DNA of 64,000 nucleotides from Psychrobacter namhaensis (GCF_016107545.1 NZ_JABASS010000001.1:248001-312000), one strand, 5' to 3'. Positions 36,581-45,404 are shown, counted from the first letter of the stretch. Notes: generated by a model not told the origin, from the letters alone. Made by a program: numbers and translations.

Positions 36581-36931
36581 TTATGCTATGGCGTAGTCTA
36601 TCATCTCGTCATTATCATCAAAGACGCACACCCCTCTATCTGTTACCTCTGCGCCAAAACTATTGGTCGCTTGAAAATTAAATACTATAACTTGTTGGCC
36701 GCTGCTAGTGTCATACTTGGCAGTCGTTGCATCGGCGTTAAAAGACTTCGGGCTTTTTAGTAGCGTCTGCACACTGCCTGCACAAGCATGGTATAAATCC
36801 ATCTGTCTATCTTGTTCGATTTGCTCAGCGCTCACAGTTTTAGGTTTGTCATCTTCCGAGCTTGTGCCAAAAATAAATAGGACGGCTATTACCGCAATAA
36901 TTATCAAAATTCTTTTTTTGCTAAGTTTCAT
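36581..36931 (-). CDS. Membrane-anchored or secreted moron protein
   Basis: 116 residues with an N-terminal signal anchor (KKRILIIIAVIAVLFIFG), then a periplasmic domain with two cysteines (HACAGS and RGVCVFDD) that may form a disulfide. It interrupts the usual order tail tube then G/GT and has its own terminator downstream and a structured spacer upstream, the marks of an independently acquired moron. Such envelope proteins in prophages often alter surface properties or exclude other phages; for this one that is only a guess. Confidence 0.65.
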   Translation of the reverse strand: MKLSKKRILIIIAVIAVLFIFGTSSEDDKPKTVSAEQIEQDRQMDLYHACAGSVQTLLKSPKSFNADATTAKYDTSSGQQVIVFNFQATNSFGAEVTDRGVCVFDDNDEMIDYAIA

Positions 36932-36966
36932 GGTATTACTCCGCTTTAGTAATCGCTAATAGAGGC

Positions 36967-37017
36967 GCTGACAAGTGGGTAGCGTGCCCACGGTTCGGCC
37001 TGCATTGCCTAGTCAGC
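36967..37017 (-). other. Possible three-way-junction RNA structure in a tail-gene spacer
   Basis: GCTGAC (36967-36972) can pair with GTCAGC (37012-37017). Inside lie a 5-bp hairpin GTGGG/CCCAC (36975-36979 and 36987-36991) and a weaker GGC/GCC hairpin. The structure would lie in the leader of the moron gene, between the tail tube stop and its start. Confidence 0.35.
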
Positions 37018-37066
37018 AAAACCACTATAGCTCTAAGCGGTGCAATACTCAACACTTATTCACTTG

Positions 37067-37495
37067 CTAAACCGCGACAACCGTAGTCGGCACACTGGTG
37101 ATTGTAATCGTGCCATTCATGCGCGTTTTTTGTCGCGGGTCGTCAGTTGCAGGGGTTAAGTTGCTCAAGAAACCTTTAAACTCACGACTCAACGTAGGCG
37201 CATTAACAAACACAAATCGCCAATCAAGCTCGGTGTTAGCATCAAACGATGTTTGTAGTAATTGATGCTGCGTGCTATCAGGGTCGTACACGTATGTAAA
37301 TTCGATAGTTGAGCTTTCTTTAAAGTCAATTACCGCGTTAATAGTAATTCGGTCATCGGTTGAAGTAACATCATCAAGCATTTTTTCCTGATCGGGAAAC
37401 CCCGCTTCTGTCAAATGCTCAATCTTATCGTATGCCGTGGCATCGCTCGATACGTGCAACTGATAATAGTTATCTACTAGGTTTTCTACTGCCAT
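37067..37495 (-). CDS. Major tail tube protein (gpV-like)
   Basis: 142 residues, mostly beta strands, with SSTIEFTYVYDPDSTQHQLL, the fold-defining strand pair, and the C-terminal QKTRMNGTITITS typical of lambda-like tail tube subunits. Position after the DUF3168 tail-terminator gene also fits. Lambda gpV has an extra C-terminal Ig domain that is absent here. Confidence 0.85.
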   Translation of the reverse strand: MAVENLVDNYYQLHVSSDATAYDKIEHLTEAGFPDQEKMLDDVTSTDDRITINAVIDFKESSTIEFTYVYDPDSTQHQLLQTSFDANTELDWRFVFVNAPTLSREFKGFLSNLTPATDDPRQKTRMNGTITITSVPTTVVAV

Positions 37496-37508
37496 GATGT
37501 TTTCGCTC

Positions 37509-37868
37509 CTAAAGCGTTGGTGTGGTGGTCTGCCAAAATTCGTAGTCTATGGACTGTCTAAATAGCTTAGTATCGTTTTCGTATAGTTGCTGCGACCCTG
37601 AGTGAATGGATAGGTCAATGCCGTTGCTCAATGCTTGCGTCACCTCGTTAGACAACGAAACGGTCTTGTCATAGCTTGTATCGTAAATATCTATTTGCAC
37701 ACGCAGCCATTGGTGATGGGTTGTGCCGTCTAGTGTGTTTTGTGGTTGTGCGCTCACAACTTGCCATACAATGTAAGGCGTGGTCGTATTTTTAGGCGCT
37801 ATCATTGGATAAATGCGCTTATCAACTAAAGACCCTAGCAAGCGGTGTATGGTTTGATTTGCTAGCAT
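37509..37868 (-). CDS. Tail completion/terminator protein, DUF3168 family
   Basis: 119 residues with the DUF3168 pattern: RIYPMIAPKNTTTPYIVWQV near the N-terminus, then HHQWLRVQIDIYD and a C-terminal RQSIDYEFW. Members form the ring that ends the tail tube and joins it to the head. It lies between the gp10-like gene (3 bases away) and the tail tube gene. Confidence 0.85.
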   Translation of the reverse strand: MLANQTIHRLLGSLVDKRIYPMIAPKNTTTPYIVWQVVSAQPQNTLDGTTHHQWLRVQIDIYDTSYDKTVSLSNEVTQALSNGIDLSIHSGSQQLYENDTKLFRQSIDYEFWQTTTPTL

Positions 37869-37871
37869 TAG

Positions 37872-38339
37872 CTACTCCGTATATTTATCGATATTCTTAG
37901 CCAGTTTTTCACTAAATTTAGCAATCATCACGTTTATGTTGTTGTCAAAAGCGGGTCGTAGAAATGGGGTCGCTGCCATTTTTGATGTACCATTTTCGAT
38001 AAAGTGCCAGTATCTCGGATATAATTTCTGTCGTCTGCCTTTGCCGATATAAACACCTACCGCAGCACCTTGCGCCAGCTCCCCCGTCATTTCACGTTTA
38101 GGCACTCGCTTTTTACGGATAGAGTCAGCGAGCAATCCAGGCTGCACCGTAACACCGCCCATCTTATGTGGCTCACTGGCGACTAGCGCGCCTTGTTTGG
38201 CTTCTTTAACTACTGGCGTTAATGCTACATTTAACGCACTGTATAAAGCCTTACCTGCTAACTCATTTGTTAAGCCTTCGAGTTTTTCCTCTAATTCTCG
38301 TAAGCCTTGAACGCCTATCGATCCTGAATCGCGTGCCAT
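37872..38339 (-). CDS. HK97 gp10-like head-tail component
   Basis: 155 residues (MARDSGSIGVQGLRELEEKL…). The pattern GLRELEEKLEGL at the start and HFIENGTSKMAATPFLRPAF near the end is the signature of the HK97 gp10 family, a neck or tail-completion protein. The ATG at 38339 has GAGG 6 bases upstream and is preferred to a TTG two codons earlier. It follows the head closure gene directly. Confidence 0.88.
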   Translation of the reverse strand: MARDSGSIGVQGLRELEEKLEGLTNELAGKALYSALNVALTPVVKEAKQGALVASEPHKMGGVTVQPGLLADSIRKKRVPKREMTGELAQGAAVGVYIGKGRRQKLYPRYWHFIENGTSKMAATPFLRPAFDNNINVMIAKFSEKLAKNIDKYTE

Positions 38340-38341
38340 AA

Positions 38342-38692
38342 TCAACCTCTGTGGTTCTCAACACCTGAACGTAAGTTAAAAGTGGTATAAGTCATACCAT
38401 CCTCGTTATCATCAAGCCCTTGGCTATCAATGGCATAGGTTCGACCTTTCCAAATGACGCGCATACCTGTGTCAATCTCAGTGTTATAGCGCACCATCAT
38501 GCGAGCTGTGACCTCTGATTGCTCGCCTTGTGCGCTTATCAAGTCTTTAGATGATAGCGGCGTGACCTTTGCCCATAGCTTTGAGTGCTCAATCCACTGT
38601 GACGGTAATTCAAAGCCGTCATCATCGCGCCCACCTGCATTGTACTTTTCGATAGTTACGCGGTGTCTTAGTTGTCCTGCTCGTACTGGCAT
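38342..38692 (-). CDS. Head closure / head-tail joining protein (SPP1 gp16-like)
   Basis: 116 residues of the Phage_H_T_join family: MPVRAGQLRHRVTIEKYNAG at the start, WAKVTPLSSKD, ARMMVRYNTEIDTGMRVIWK and GRTYAIDSQGLDD. It seals the portal channel after packaging and provides the tail docking site. It is one base from the connector gene. Confidence 0.9.
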   Translation of the reverse strand: MPVRAGQLRHRVTIEKYNAGGRDDDGFELPSQWIEHSKLWAKVTPLSSKDLISAQGEQSEVTARMMVRYNTEIDTGMRVIWKGRTYAIDSQGLDDNEDGMTYTTFNLRSGVENHRG

Positions 38693-38693
38693 A

Positions 38694-39077
38694 TCAAACC
38701 CCCATAGCCCTATAAGGCTGCAATCTGTGAGTGGCTGCTATAGGTAGCTCAGCGACACTAGCCCCCACTACAACGTCCTCACGGTGCGCGTATAACGTGC
38801 CTAAAATAAGCAATATCGCTATCTCAATCGCGGGATTGACAGCAATGGCGCGTGACTGCATGACAAAGCCATAACTGTCATGCTCGTCGGCTGTCTCAAG
38901 GTCAATCATCGCTTGTGACCTTGCTGCTCTTGCCTCTGTTGCATCTGAATAAATACGCTTGCCAATGTACTGCTCAGCAATTTCTACGGCTGCATCAAGT
39001 TTTAGCTGAACGTCGGCTAAGTCGTCATCGTCAGCCCTTAGATGGTGCATTGCGGTTTCAATATCGACTATAGCCAT
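38694..39077 (-). CDS. Head-tail connector protein (gp6-like)
   Basis: 127 residues, helical, with the phage connector pattern (DDDLADVQLKLDAAVEIAEQYI, GKRIYSD, then LILGTLYAHREDVV). The HK97 gp6 family forms a ring under the portal. The acidic N-terminus and the YAHRE block are characteristic. Confidence 0.87.
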   Translation of the reverse strand: MAIVDIETAMHHLRADDDDLADVQLKLDAAVEIAEQYIGKRIYSDATEARAARSQAMIDLETADEHDSYGFVMQSRAIAVNPAIEIAILLILGTLYAHREDVVVGASVAELPIAATHRLQPYRAMGV

Positions 39078-39083
39078 GATTGT

Positions 39084-39275
39084 TTACTCAGCTTTGTTAG
39101 CGGTTTTTTTAGCCATTTTGTTTTGTGCTTTAGGCGCGGCTTTTTCTTCTTTGGTTTCAGCGATTAAGCCCATTTTAATGAGCTGATCCGCGTCTGATTT
39201 GTTCTTAACTTCGCGCTCATCACCTGCCATATACTGCTTGTCACCAAAATGCTGACGTAATACTTGATATTTCAT
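39084..39275 (-). CDS. Small hypothetical head-region protein
   Basis: 63 residues. The first 40 residues (YQVLRQHFGDKQYMAGDERE…ADQLIKMGLIAE) resemble the short DUF7302/ribbon domain often found between capsid and connector genes, followed by a Lys/Ala-rich tail. Role unknown; a minor head component is plausible from position. Confidence 0.6.
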   Translation of the reverse strand: MKYQVLRQHFGDKQYMAGDEREVKNKSDADQLIKMGLIAETKEEKAAPKAQNKMAKKTANKAE

Positions 39276-39333
39276 GGTTTTAACTCCGTTTTATCAGGAC
39301 AAAATTAGCTTTAAAAACTGACTTTGTGCTGAT

Positions 39334-39355
39334 AAAAGCGCCCATTTAGGACGCT
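39334..39355 (-). terminator. Terminator after the capsid gene
   Basis: AGCGCC (39337-39342) pairs with GGACGCT (39349-39355) with a one-base bulge; four A's on the left. Strength is moderate; it would let capsid mRNA accumulate over downstream genes. Confidence 0.5.
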
Positions 39356-39369
39356 GATACCATTAATTT

Positions 39370-40575
39370 CTAGACTGCTGTTTTAGCTGCTAATGCACCA
39401 TAAACAAACGCTTCTGGTCTAAATACCGCTAATGCTAGACGTTCTTCTGCTAGCATAGTGATTAAGTTCTTAACGAAGTCGTCTTGGTTCTCAGTAGCGA
39501 TAGCAACTGCTGCTTGCTGACGGTCATACAATGTCGCGCCCATGTTAAATGCACCAGTCAAGAAGTTACCTGCTTGAATAGCTTGCGTTTCAACAACTGG
39601 CAAGCCCCACATTGTAGGATTAGCCGTACTTTGTGGCTGACCAATGATGTAACGACCTTCGTTGTCTTTTGTTAGCTCAATTCGCGCCCAGTCAATCGGG
39701 TTCAACACATGGCCTGTTGCTGGATATTCAGCCAATACCGCTTGCAACTGCGCCAAACGCAACTGGTCAATGATTGTGTAGCTAGCCATGCTTGCAGGGT
39801 CAGCAAACGCGCTTGCCTGTGGAATAATACCGTGTAAATTACCGCCAGTATTATCACCATTTAGCAACTGCTGTTCTTCAACCAGCTTCAAGCCATAAAT
39901 CAAGCGGCCACGAATGTAGCTTTCAAGCTGTGGCGCATCATCTAACACCTGACGACTAGCTTTCATCCAATGAGCAATAGTTTTTACGTTGACCGTTGCT
40001 TCGTCAAACTGAATGTCTGATTGAGCCTTCAAGTCACCTTCGTTTGCTTGTGAGGCTGCTGCGTTAGTAAAACCAGTCTCACGAATGTAAGTGATGGCAT
40101 TGCTGCTAGTATTGCCGCTACCTAGCAAGTCACGGATTGTCAGTTTTCGATCAGGCGTTGCTACGATGCCGTTGATATTTTGCGGCAGAATTAACGAACC
40201 TGCGCTACCTGCTGCATCTGTGGTTGCACTTGTGATGGTTGCTTTGGTGTGCATCTTGGCAGATTTACCTGCGCTCGGATTGCTAACAAAGTCTTTGTAG
40301 CTATCGCTATCCATTAACTGCTGAGTTAATGATTTTTGCTGAACCTGCTCATCAGAACCACGACGCGCTAGCTTTTGCTCAATATCAGTAAGGCTGGTTT
40401 TAAAGCCATTCATGTTGGTTAGTGCTTCATCGACTTGGCTTTTCAGGTCAGACAAACCTTGCTCACCTTTACCCATGCGACCTTTTAATTCTTCGCCCAA
40501 ACCTTTTACCTGCTCAACACTCTTAGCAAATTCGGTGGCGATCTCTTTTACATTGTCAGTCATAATATTACTCAC
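39370..40575 (-). CDS. Major capsid protein, HK97 gp5 family
   Basis: 401 residues. Residues about 1-105 form a charged coiled-coil scaffolding domain (delta domain) that the protease would remove. The rest is the HK97 fold, with AGSLILPQNINGIVATPDRKLTIRDLL, THWMKASRQVLDDAPQLESYI-like text (AHWMKASRQVLDDAPQLESY) and GNFLTGAFNMGATLYDRQQAAV. The start ATG overlaps the protease stop (TAATG). It builds the icosahedral shell. Confidence 0.95.
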   Translation of the reverse strand: MSNIMTDNVKEIATEFAKSVEQVKGLGEELKGRMGKGEQGLSDLKSQVDEALTNMNGFKTSLTDIEQKLARRGSDEQVQQKSLTQQLMDSDSYKDFVSNPSAGKSAKMHTKATITSATTDAAGSAGSLILPQNINGIVATPDRKLTIRDLLGSGNTSSNAITYIRETGFTNAAASQANEGDLKAQSDIQFDEATVNVKTIAHWMKASRQVLDDAPQLESYIRGRLIYGLKLVEEQQLLNGDNTGGNLHGIIPQASAFADPASMASYTIIDQLRLAQLQAVLAEYPATGHVLNPIDWARIELTKDNEGRYIIGQPQSTANPTMWGLPVVETQAIQAGNFLTGAFNMGATLYDRQQAAVAIATENQDDFVKNLITMLAEERLALAVFRPEAFVYGALAAKTAV

Positions 40576-41243
40576 TCATTAATTGATTTTAAGATGCTCA
40601 GCACTTCACTGTAGTCATCGTTTTTATCTGCCTTTGTTTCAGGATCGCCCTGCAACAATTTACGCAAGCCATGTCCGGCAATAGCAGTGGCTTGACTCTT
40701 AGAGAATCCGGCATCACGCAGGAATTTCTCAAATTCGGGTAGTGTCGGCATATCGCCTTTTAACAAAATAGATTTAACGCTATCAATGCGGCTATCGTCA
40801 TTGGCTGGGAATGTGACCACGCTGATTTCTTTTAAATCAACGGCCAGTAGCTCAAGCACTTCCTCATCTTCGTTGAATGACCACTTGTTTAGGCTATAAC
40901 CGATAGATAGGCCGTCAATAGCGCCATGTTTTAGCAGCGCGTGAGCTTCACGAGCTTTTGCCACATCATCTACAAGCAATCGACCTTCACCGTATAAGCC
41001 ATAGTCATCTTCATATAGTTTCGTCCATACGCCGATAACATCGCCTCGGTCATGTTGCCATAAGATAGGCGGCATTTTTCCTTTGGTTTCCCATGCTTTA
41101 ATGCTGTCAGTAAACGCGCCTTTCATAACAACATCACCGTAGCTGTCAGTATTGCCAAACACGCTGCAATAGCCGCCAAACGTACCGTCATCTTTGACCT
41201 CTGTTGGTTCAAAGTTGACCGCTTTAGTTTTAAATTTGCTCAT
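40572..41243 (-). CDS. HK97-family prohead protease
   Basis: 223 residues with the U35 serine protease pattern: GGYCSVFGNTDSYGDVVMKG, the catalytic His in ILWQHDRGDVIG and Ser in GLSIGYSL. It cleaves the capsid delta domain during maturation. A C-terminal extension (from about 165) is helical and charged. It overlaps the portal gene by 14 bases. Confidence 0.93.
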   Translation of the reverse strand: MSKFKTKAVNFEPTEVKDDGTFGGYCSVFGNTDSYGDVVMKGAFTDSIKAWETKGKMPPILWQHDRGDVIGVWTKLYEDDYGLYGEGRLLVDDVAKAREAHALLKHGAIDGLSIGYSLNKWSFNEDEEVLELLAVDLKEISVVTFPANDDSRIDSVKSILLKGDMPTLPEFEKFLRDAGFSKSQATAIAGHGLRKLLQGDPETKADKNDDYSEVLSILKSINE

Positions 41244-42468
41244 CTGTTTTCCCTAATTGGTCAATAGGCGTTAAGTTTAGCTGCACCGTTAATTGATCCG
41301 CGCCTTGATACCTCGGTAAATCCTCTAGTTCGCGTACCTCATTGCGAGTCATAACGCCATTTTGCAGCAATGTATTGTAGAAGTTGGCACGACCTGCGCT
41401 ATCTGCTCGCAGCAAGCCTTCTACTGAGAATTTAGGCGTGTACCGCTTGCGTTCCTCTATGGTCAGCAGCTTGCGTGATACCATTTGTTCAATGCGTACT
41501 AGCGTTGGTCGCAAGCCATAGGTTAAGTACCCTAAATTCATTTGCTCAAGGCTTGAAGCCCACGACGACGACTTATCTAAGTGATAGATTAGCTGTGGCG
41601 GTGTTTTGAACGTCCGGCAAATTTCCTCTACGCCAAAAAAGCGGCTTTCTAATAGCTGCGCGTCTTGCGGATTCATGCGGATACTTGCTGCGCTTGCTGG
41701 CTCCATACCTGCCTCAAGCACCATCCACTTACCCGCGTTCTCAGCCTTGCCAAACATCGCTAGGTTAGTGCGTAGTGCTTTGCGCTGCTCATCGTTCAAA
41801 ATCCTATCGCCAGTCTTTAAAAAACCACCTGCTTTAAGATTGTTTCTAAATTCCTGATTGGCTGCATTGTTTGCATCGATCTGAGCACCCATGACCTGAG
41901 CTTGATACTTGATAGGTGATAAGCCAACCAAGCCATCAAGTGAAAAACCCTTTAGGTGCAAAATATCTGCTTCGTTAAAAACAATCTCTTTGAACGTGCC
42001 TTTTTTATACGTGTAATCTATAGCTCCGTTTTTACTACGGCTGACCGTCATTTCTTCGGGGTCTAAAAACTCAAGCGCGATAACTTCATTTTGCGAGTTT
42101 CTAACAATCTCCGCATAACCGTTACCGTCCAGCTCTTGAGATGCGACCATCGCTTCCCAAAATTCACTGGCTGTCATGTCAGCGTTTGGCTGCTCATGCA
42201 AAATACGATACAGCGGATGATCTACCGCCATTGTTTTATCTTTGTCTCTTAGATGAAACGGCAATGAAGCAATCGTTTCGCTACGCAAGCGCACACACGC
42301 CCAAACTGTAGCGAGCTTTAGCGCTGATTGCGTATTAACAGCATTGCCTGACGCGGTACTGTCACCAGTAAACGGCTCAGCACTCTCACCTTTATCTAAG
42401 CGGCTATTGCCGCCTGTCAGCGCGTTTTTAAAGCGCGTCCACCAGTTAGTGTCATTTAAGTTACTCAT
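41230..42468 (-). CDS. Portal protein, HK97 family
   Basis: 412 residues of Phage_portal: LATVWACVRLRSETIASLPF, DHPLYRILHEQPN, MTASEFWEAMVASQELDGNG and the tail-ward LIYHLDKSSSWASSLEQMNL are all standard. Twelve copies form the DNA channel at one capsid vertex and bind the terminase. Start overlaps the terminase stop by four bases (ATGA). Confidence 0.95.
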   Translation of the reverse strand: MSNLNDTNWWTRFKNALTGGNSRLDKGESAEPFTGDSTASGNAVNTQSALKLATVWACVRLRSETIASLPFHLRDKDKTMAVDHPLYRILHEQPNADMTASEFWEAMVASQELDGNGYAEIVRNSQNEVIALEFLDPEEMTVSRSKNGAIDYTYKKGTFKEIVFNEADILHLKGFSLDGLVGLSPIKYQAQVMGAQIDANNAANQEFRNNLKAGGFLKTGDRILNDEQRKALRTNLAMFGKAENAGKWMVLEAGMEPASAASIRMNPQDAQLLESRFFGVEEICRTFKTPPQLIYHLDKSSSWASSLEQMNLGYLTYGLRPTLVRIEQMVSRKLLTIEERKRYTPKFSVEGLLRADSAGRANFYNTLLQNGVMTRNEVRELEDLPRYQGADQLTVQLNLTPIDQLGKTDEQI

Positions 42469-44171
42469 GCGATAATAGTATCCATTAAAAAGTCGTTTAT
42501 ATTCCCGCCATTTTGGTCATGTACCATTGCACGAGCTAAGGCCATAATGAGCGCAACCACGCCATCAATTTTGTTTTCTGATCGTTCTTTATTTGGGTAA
42601 ATGTTTTCTTTAACGTCCATTTTTGCCGTGACGTTTGACATCATCCACGTAAGAATAGGGCAGTCACCATGCGCTACACGTTGCTGTAGCACCAATGCCT
42701 CTAGTTGCTTCATCGGCTCTGATATGTTCTGTACGGTGTGTCTAATCTCCACCATACGAGCGCCCTTCTTCTCCATGTTCTGTGCGAGTTGCGTCGCTTG
42801 CCACGGGTCATAAGCCACCTCTTGAACATCAAAACGACCTAAAAACTCTGATAGGTCATCTTCGATTACTTCAAAGTCCACGACTTCGCCCATTGTCAGC
42901 GTTAATCGCCCCTCAACATCAAACGTCTGGTATCGCTCTGTATTAACGTCCACCTGATCTTCCAATACCCTTGCATCAGGCAGGTAGTATCGTGCGTGTA
43001 CGTGGTAATTAGGGTCGCCTGCGTGTGGTGGAAACAACAAGATAGCTGCGACCATATCGATTTTAGTTGCCAAATCTAGCCCGATGTAACACGGTCTGCC
43101 TTCAAGCTCTGTCAGTGGCAATCGACTAGGTGCGTTCTGCCACCGTGTCATGTTCATCCACGCTTCTTTAGCACCTACCCATTCGTTAAGGTGTTTGGTT
43201 CTAAAGGTGTTTTGTTTACGTGCTGACTGCATAGCGTCGCGCTGTCTTGATGCTAAGAACTCACCGCCTACTGATATATCGTAGTTAGGATTTGCCTTGC
43301 GTAGCGCAACCTCGCTTGTCCAGTCATCGTCTTTGTCTTTGGTGTAGAGCATCGCCCATAAATCGGGCATATCAAGCGAGCCTTCTAGTACTTTCTCAGC
43401 GTCACGTACAAGCAGGTAGCATGGGCCGCCGATGTTACTGCCTGCTGTGGTGATGACGAGTAACACGGGCTGCTCACGGCTCCCCATGCCCGTTTCCATC
43501 GTGTCGTATAACGTGCTGTCTTTGTGCTCATGGTATTCGTCAATAATGGCGCATGATGGTGAACTACCATCGCCAGGCTTGCCAATGACAGGCTCAAAGC
43601 GGCTGCCATCGTGTGCAACGTACATATTCGACGCGTTGACCTCTACGCCGTAATATTCTTTTAGATCCGGCGTGCGCTCTACCATCAGCTTTGCAGGTCT
43701 AAACACTTCCCATGCTTGTTTCTCTGTAGTAGCGCCTGAATAGACCTCTGCACCGTACTCGTTATCAGCAACTAACATATAATTGCCGATACCGCCGCCG
43801 ATGATGGACTTGCCGTTTTTACGCGGCACGAATACCACAATCTTTTGATATCGTCTTAAACCGTCACGCTTTTTTACCCAGCCAAACGGTATGCAAATGC
43901 TGAATAACTGCCACGGCTCTAGGTCGATGGTTTCACGCTTTTGCGCCCATTTGCCTTTTGTATGCGGTAGTAACTGTAAAAACTTAGCGATGCGCTCGGC
44001 TTTGGCGGCATCAAACTTGTAGGGATAATCTTTGTCTTTGCTTTTCTCTTTGTCGTCTAAGTGACGTTGACACGCTAAGATAATCCACTTGCAAGCTATT
44101 ATTTTTCCGCTAACAATGTCACGCGCATACTTCTCAGCTTTAGCGACGTTGGTATTTTTAGCGGCTGCCAT
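42465..44171 (-). CDS. Terminase large subunit
   Basis: 568 residues. The ATPase domain shows VFVPRKNGKSII (Walker A-like, near residue 115) and SCAIIDEYHEHKD (Walker B), and the nuclease domain shows GLDLATKIDMVA and later an acidic cluster. This is the Terminase_1 / HK97 type that works with a P27 small subunit. It packages DNA into the prohead. An HNH endonuclease gene lies near, as in cos-type phages of this group. Confidence 0.95.
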   Translation of the reverse strand: MAAAKNTNVAKAEKYARDIVSGKIIACKWIILACQRHLDDKEKSKDKDYPYKFDAAKAERIAKFLQLLPHTKGKWAQKRETIDLEPWQLFSICIPFGWVKKRDGLRRYQKIVVFVPRKNGKSIIGGGIGNYMLVADNEYGAEVYSGATTEKQAWEVFRPAKLMVERTPDLKEYYGVEVNASNMYVAHDGSRFEPVIGKPGDGSSPSCAIIDEYHEHKDSTLYDTMETGMGSREQPVLLVITTAGSNIGGPCYLLVRDAEKVLEGSLDMPDLWAMLYTKDKDDDWTSEVALRKANPNYDISVGGEFLASRQRDAMQSARKQNTFRTKHLNEWVGAKEAWMNMTRWQNAPSRLPLTELEGRPCYIGLDLATKIDMVAAILLFPPHAGDPNYHVHARYYLPDARVLEDQVDVNTERYQTFDVEGRLTLTMGEVVDFEVIEDDLSEFLGRFDVQEVAYDPWQATQLAQNMEKKGARMVEIRHTVQNISEPMKQLEALVLQQRVAHGDCPILTWMMSNVTAKMDVKENIYPNKERSENKIDGVVALIMALARAMVHDQNGGNINDFLMDTIIA

Positions 44172-44176
44172 TTTGT

Positions 44177-44371
44177 TTATTCCCTGCCCGGTGGTGGTGG
44201 ACGCCTAGGTGGATTGATAGGCTTTGGCTCTGAGTTTTTAGGCGTATAACCACCAACATAAACCGTGTCAATATCTCGTTCAGGCGCGTACTTACTTCGT
44301 TTGTTGGTCTGTGATTTTTGGCATTCGCACTCACCGCAAATTAATCGCTTTAGCCACTTAATCATAATCAT
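44177..44371 (-). CDS. Small hypothetical protein between terminase genes
   Basis: 64 residues with four Cys in the first third (LICGECECQKS), a possible small metal site, and a proline-rich C-terminus (NPPRRPPPPGRE). An alternative start is the third codon. It lies 5 bases upstream of the large terminase gene and may be translated with it. Unknown role. Confidence 0.5.
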   Translation of the reverse strand: MIMIKWLKRLICGECECQKSQTNKRSKYAPERDIDTVYVGGYTPKNSEPKPINPPRRPPPPGRE

Positions 44372-44379
44372 CGCCCATT

Positions 44380-44402
44380 AAAAAACCGCCATTATCGGCG
44401 GT
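44380..44402 (-). terminator. Intrinsic terminator between small and large terminase genes
   Basis: ACCGCC (44385-44390), loop ATTATC, GGCGGT (44397-44402), six A's on the left. Confidence 0.85.
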
Positions 44403-44490
44403 CTTGTTTTTGTTTTTTGCGCTTGGTGTAGATGGTCAGTGCAATATCAGCTAACAGTACAACAGCTCTAAGTATTCGTGATTTCTTCAT
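44392..44490 (-). CDS. Possible 32-residue membrane peptide
   Basis: MKKSRILRAVVLLADIALTI… then a Lys/Gln/Arg tail; one hydrophobic helix with basic ends. It fills the space between the small terminase stop and the terminator, and its last codons are part of the terminator stem. The ribosome-binding site is weak, so it may not be translated. Confidence 0.3.
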   Translation of the reverse strand: MKKSRILRAVVLLADIALTIYTKRKKQKQDRR

Positions 44491-44492
44491 GG

Positions 44493-44945
44493 CTATATAT
44501 CCGAAAATGGGTTACTAGGCGTATTGTCTTTTGCTGCACCTGACAAGCGTTGTCTGCTTGATGGGTCTAAGCCGAGCAATGCGCCAAACTTCATCATCTG
44601 AGTAGTTGCCTCATTGACTACGGTAACGGCTGGATTTTTAATAGTCGTGTTTTCATTGGTGATCGTAACGCCATTTACTTTGATGTCATCCTCTGCTTGA
44701 CGCCAACGATTGTAGGCCATACAAAACACTTCTACGTTGTGAATATCAGCAACCGTTAAAACTTTATTTCTAAGCAATTCAGGCATAACCGTTTCCCACA
44801 TGATGATAGCTTTATCACTTAACCATGTAGGCGGCTCAATATCTGTAATCAAAGTAAACTCAGGCTCGTTCTCGTTGAGCTTGCGACCACCTGGATTGCC
44901 TGACAATCTCTTTAATGCAGTGGGTTTGGGTTTGCGTCCCTTCAT
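44493..44945 (-). CDS. Terminase small subunit, P27 family
   Basis: 150 residues of the P27 family: MKGRKPKPTALKRLSGNPGG at the start, then APTWLSDKA-like PPTWLSDKAIIMWETVMPEL and the C-terminal LLGLDPSSRQRLSG. It recognises the packaging site and loads the large subunit. It follows the HNH gene, giving the HNH-TerS-TerL order common in cos phages. Confidence 0.93.
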   Translation of the reverse strand: MKGRKPKPTALKRLSGNPGGRKLNENEPEFTLITDIEPPTWLSDKAIIMWETVMPELLRNKVLTVADIHNVEVFCMAYNRWRQAEDDIKVNGVTITNENTTIKNPAVTVVNEATTQMMKFGALLGLDPSSRQRLSGAAKDNTPSNPFSDI

Positions 44946-45059
44946 ATCTTTTTGTCCATTTTATGCTTCGGGCTAAACTTCCAATTTCGCTTGTGTTTAA
45001 AAACGTCTAGGGGGGCGGTCATTTAGGCTTTTGCTCTGAACAATTTACCCACCCCTCCC

Positions 45060-45404
45060 TTATTCATTCGCCGTCTTAGCTCTGTGACATCGCTTACAAA
45101 GCGACTGTAAGTTATCCAACCCATCTGTACCACCATCTGCTTTACGCTTAATGTGGTCAACGTCAGACGCTTGTACGTGCCTATTGTTAGCTGCACACAT
45201 GACACACAAGTAACCATCACGAATAAGAACCTGCTCTCGCAACTTACGCCACTTGTGACCATATCCTCTTTGCGTGGTACTTCCTGACCTGTCCACTCTA
45301 TGCGTCCAGTTGCTACGTTGGTCACTGTGCTTATCGCAGTAGCCTTGCATTGCTCTACTGGTGACAAGGTTAGGGCATCTATGCGCTCTGCATGGTGTTG
45401 CCAT
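45060..45404 (-). CDS. HNH endonuclease of the packaging module
   Basis: 114 residues. The N-terminal half has paired Cys/His (PCRAHRCPN…YCDKH). The HNH core is LIRDGYLCVMCAANN, DVDHIKRKADGGTDGLDNLQ, LCKRCHRAKT, with zinc Cys pairs and the catalytic His in DHI. Such proteins adjacent to P27 terminases stimulate cos cleavage in HK97-like phages. The 114 bases between it and the small terminase hold no gene and could contain cos. Confidence 0.92.
   Translation of the reverse strand: MATPCRAHRCPNLVTSRAMQGYCDKHSDQRSNWTHRVDRSGSTTQRGYGHKWRKLREQVLIRDGYLCVMCAANNRHVQASDVDHIKRKADGGTDGLDNLQSLCKRCHRAKTANE

Noticed and set aside
36967-37017. tRNA-like structure in the tail spacer
   Set aside because: No anticodon arm, T-loop GTTCRA in place, or acceptor of seven pairs; only a possible three-way junction.
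45023-45367. Minus-strand frame of 114 codons overlapping the HNH gene
   Set aside because: It is another frame of the HNH endonuclease gene, which has complete Cys and His motifs.
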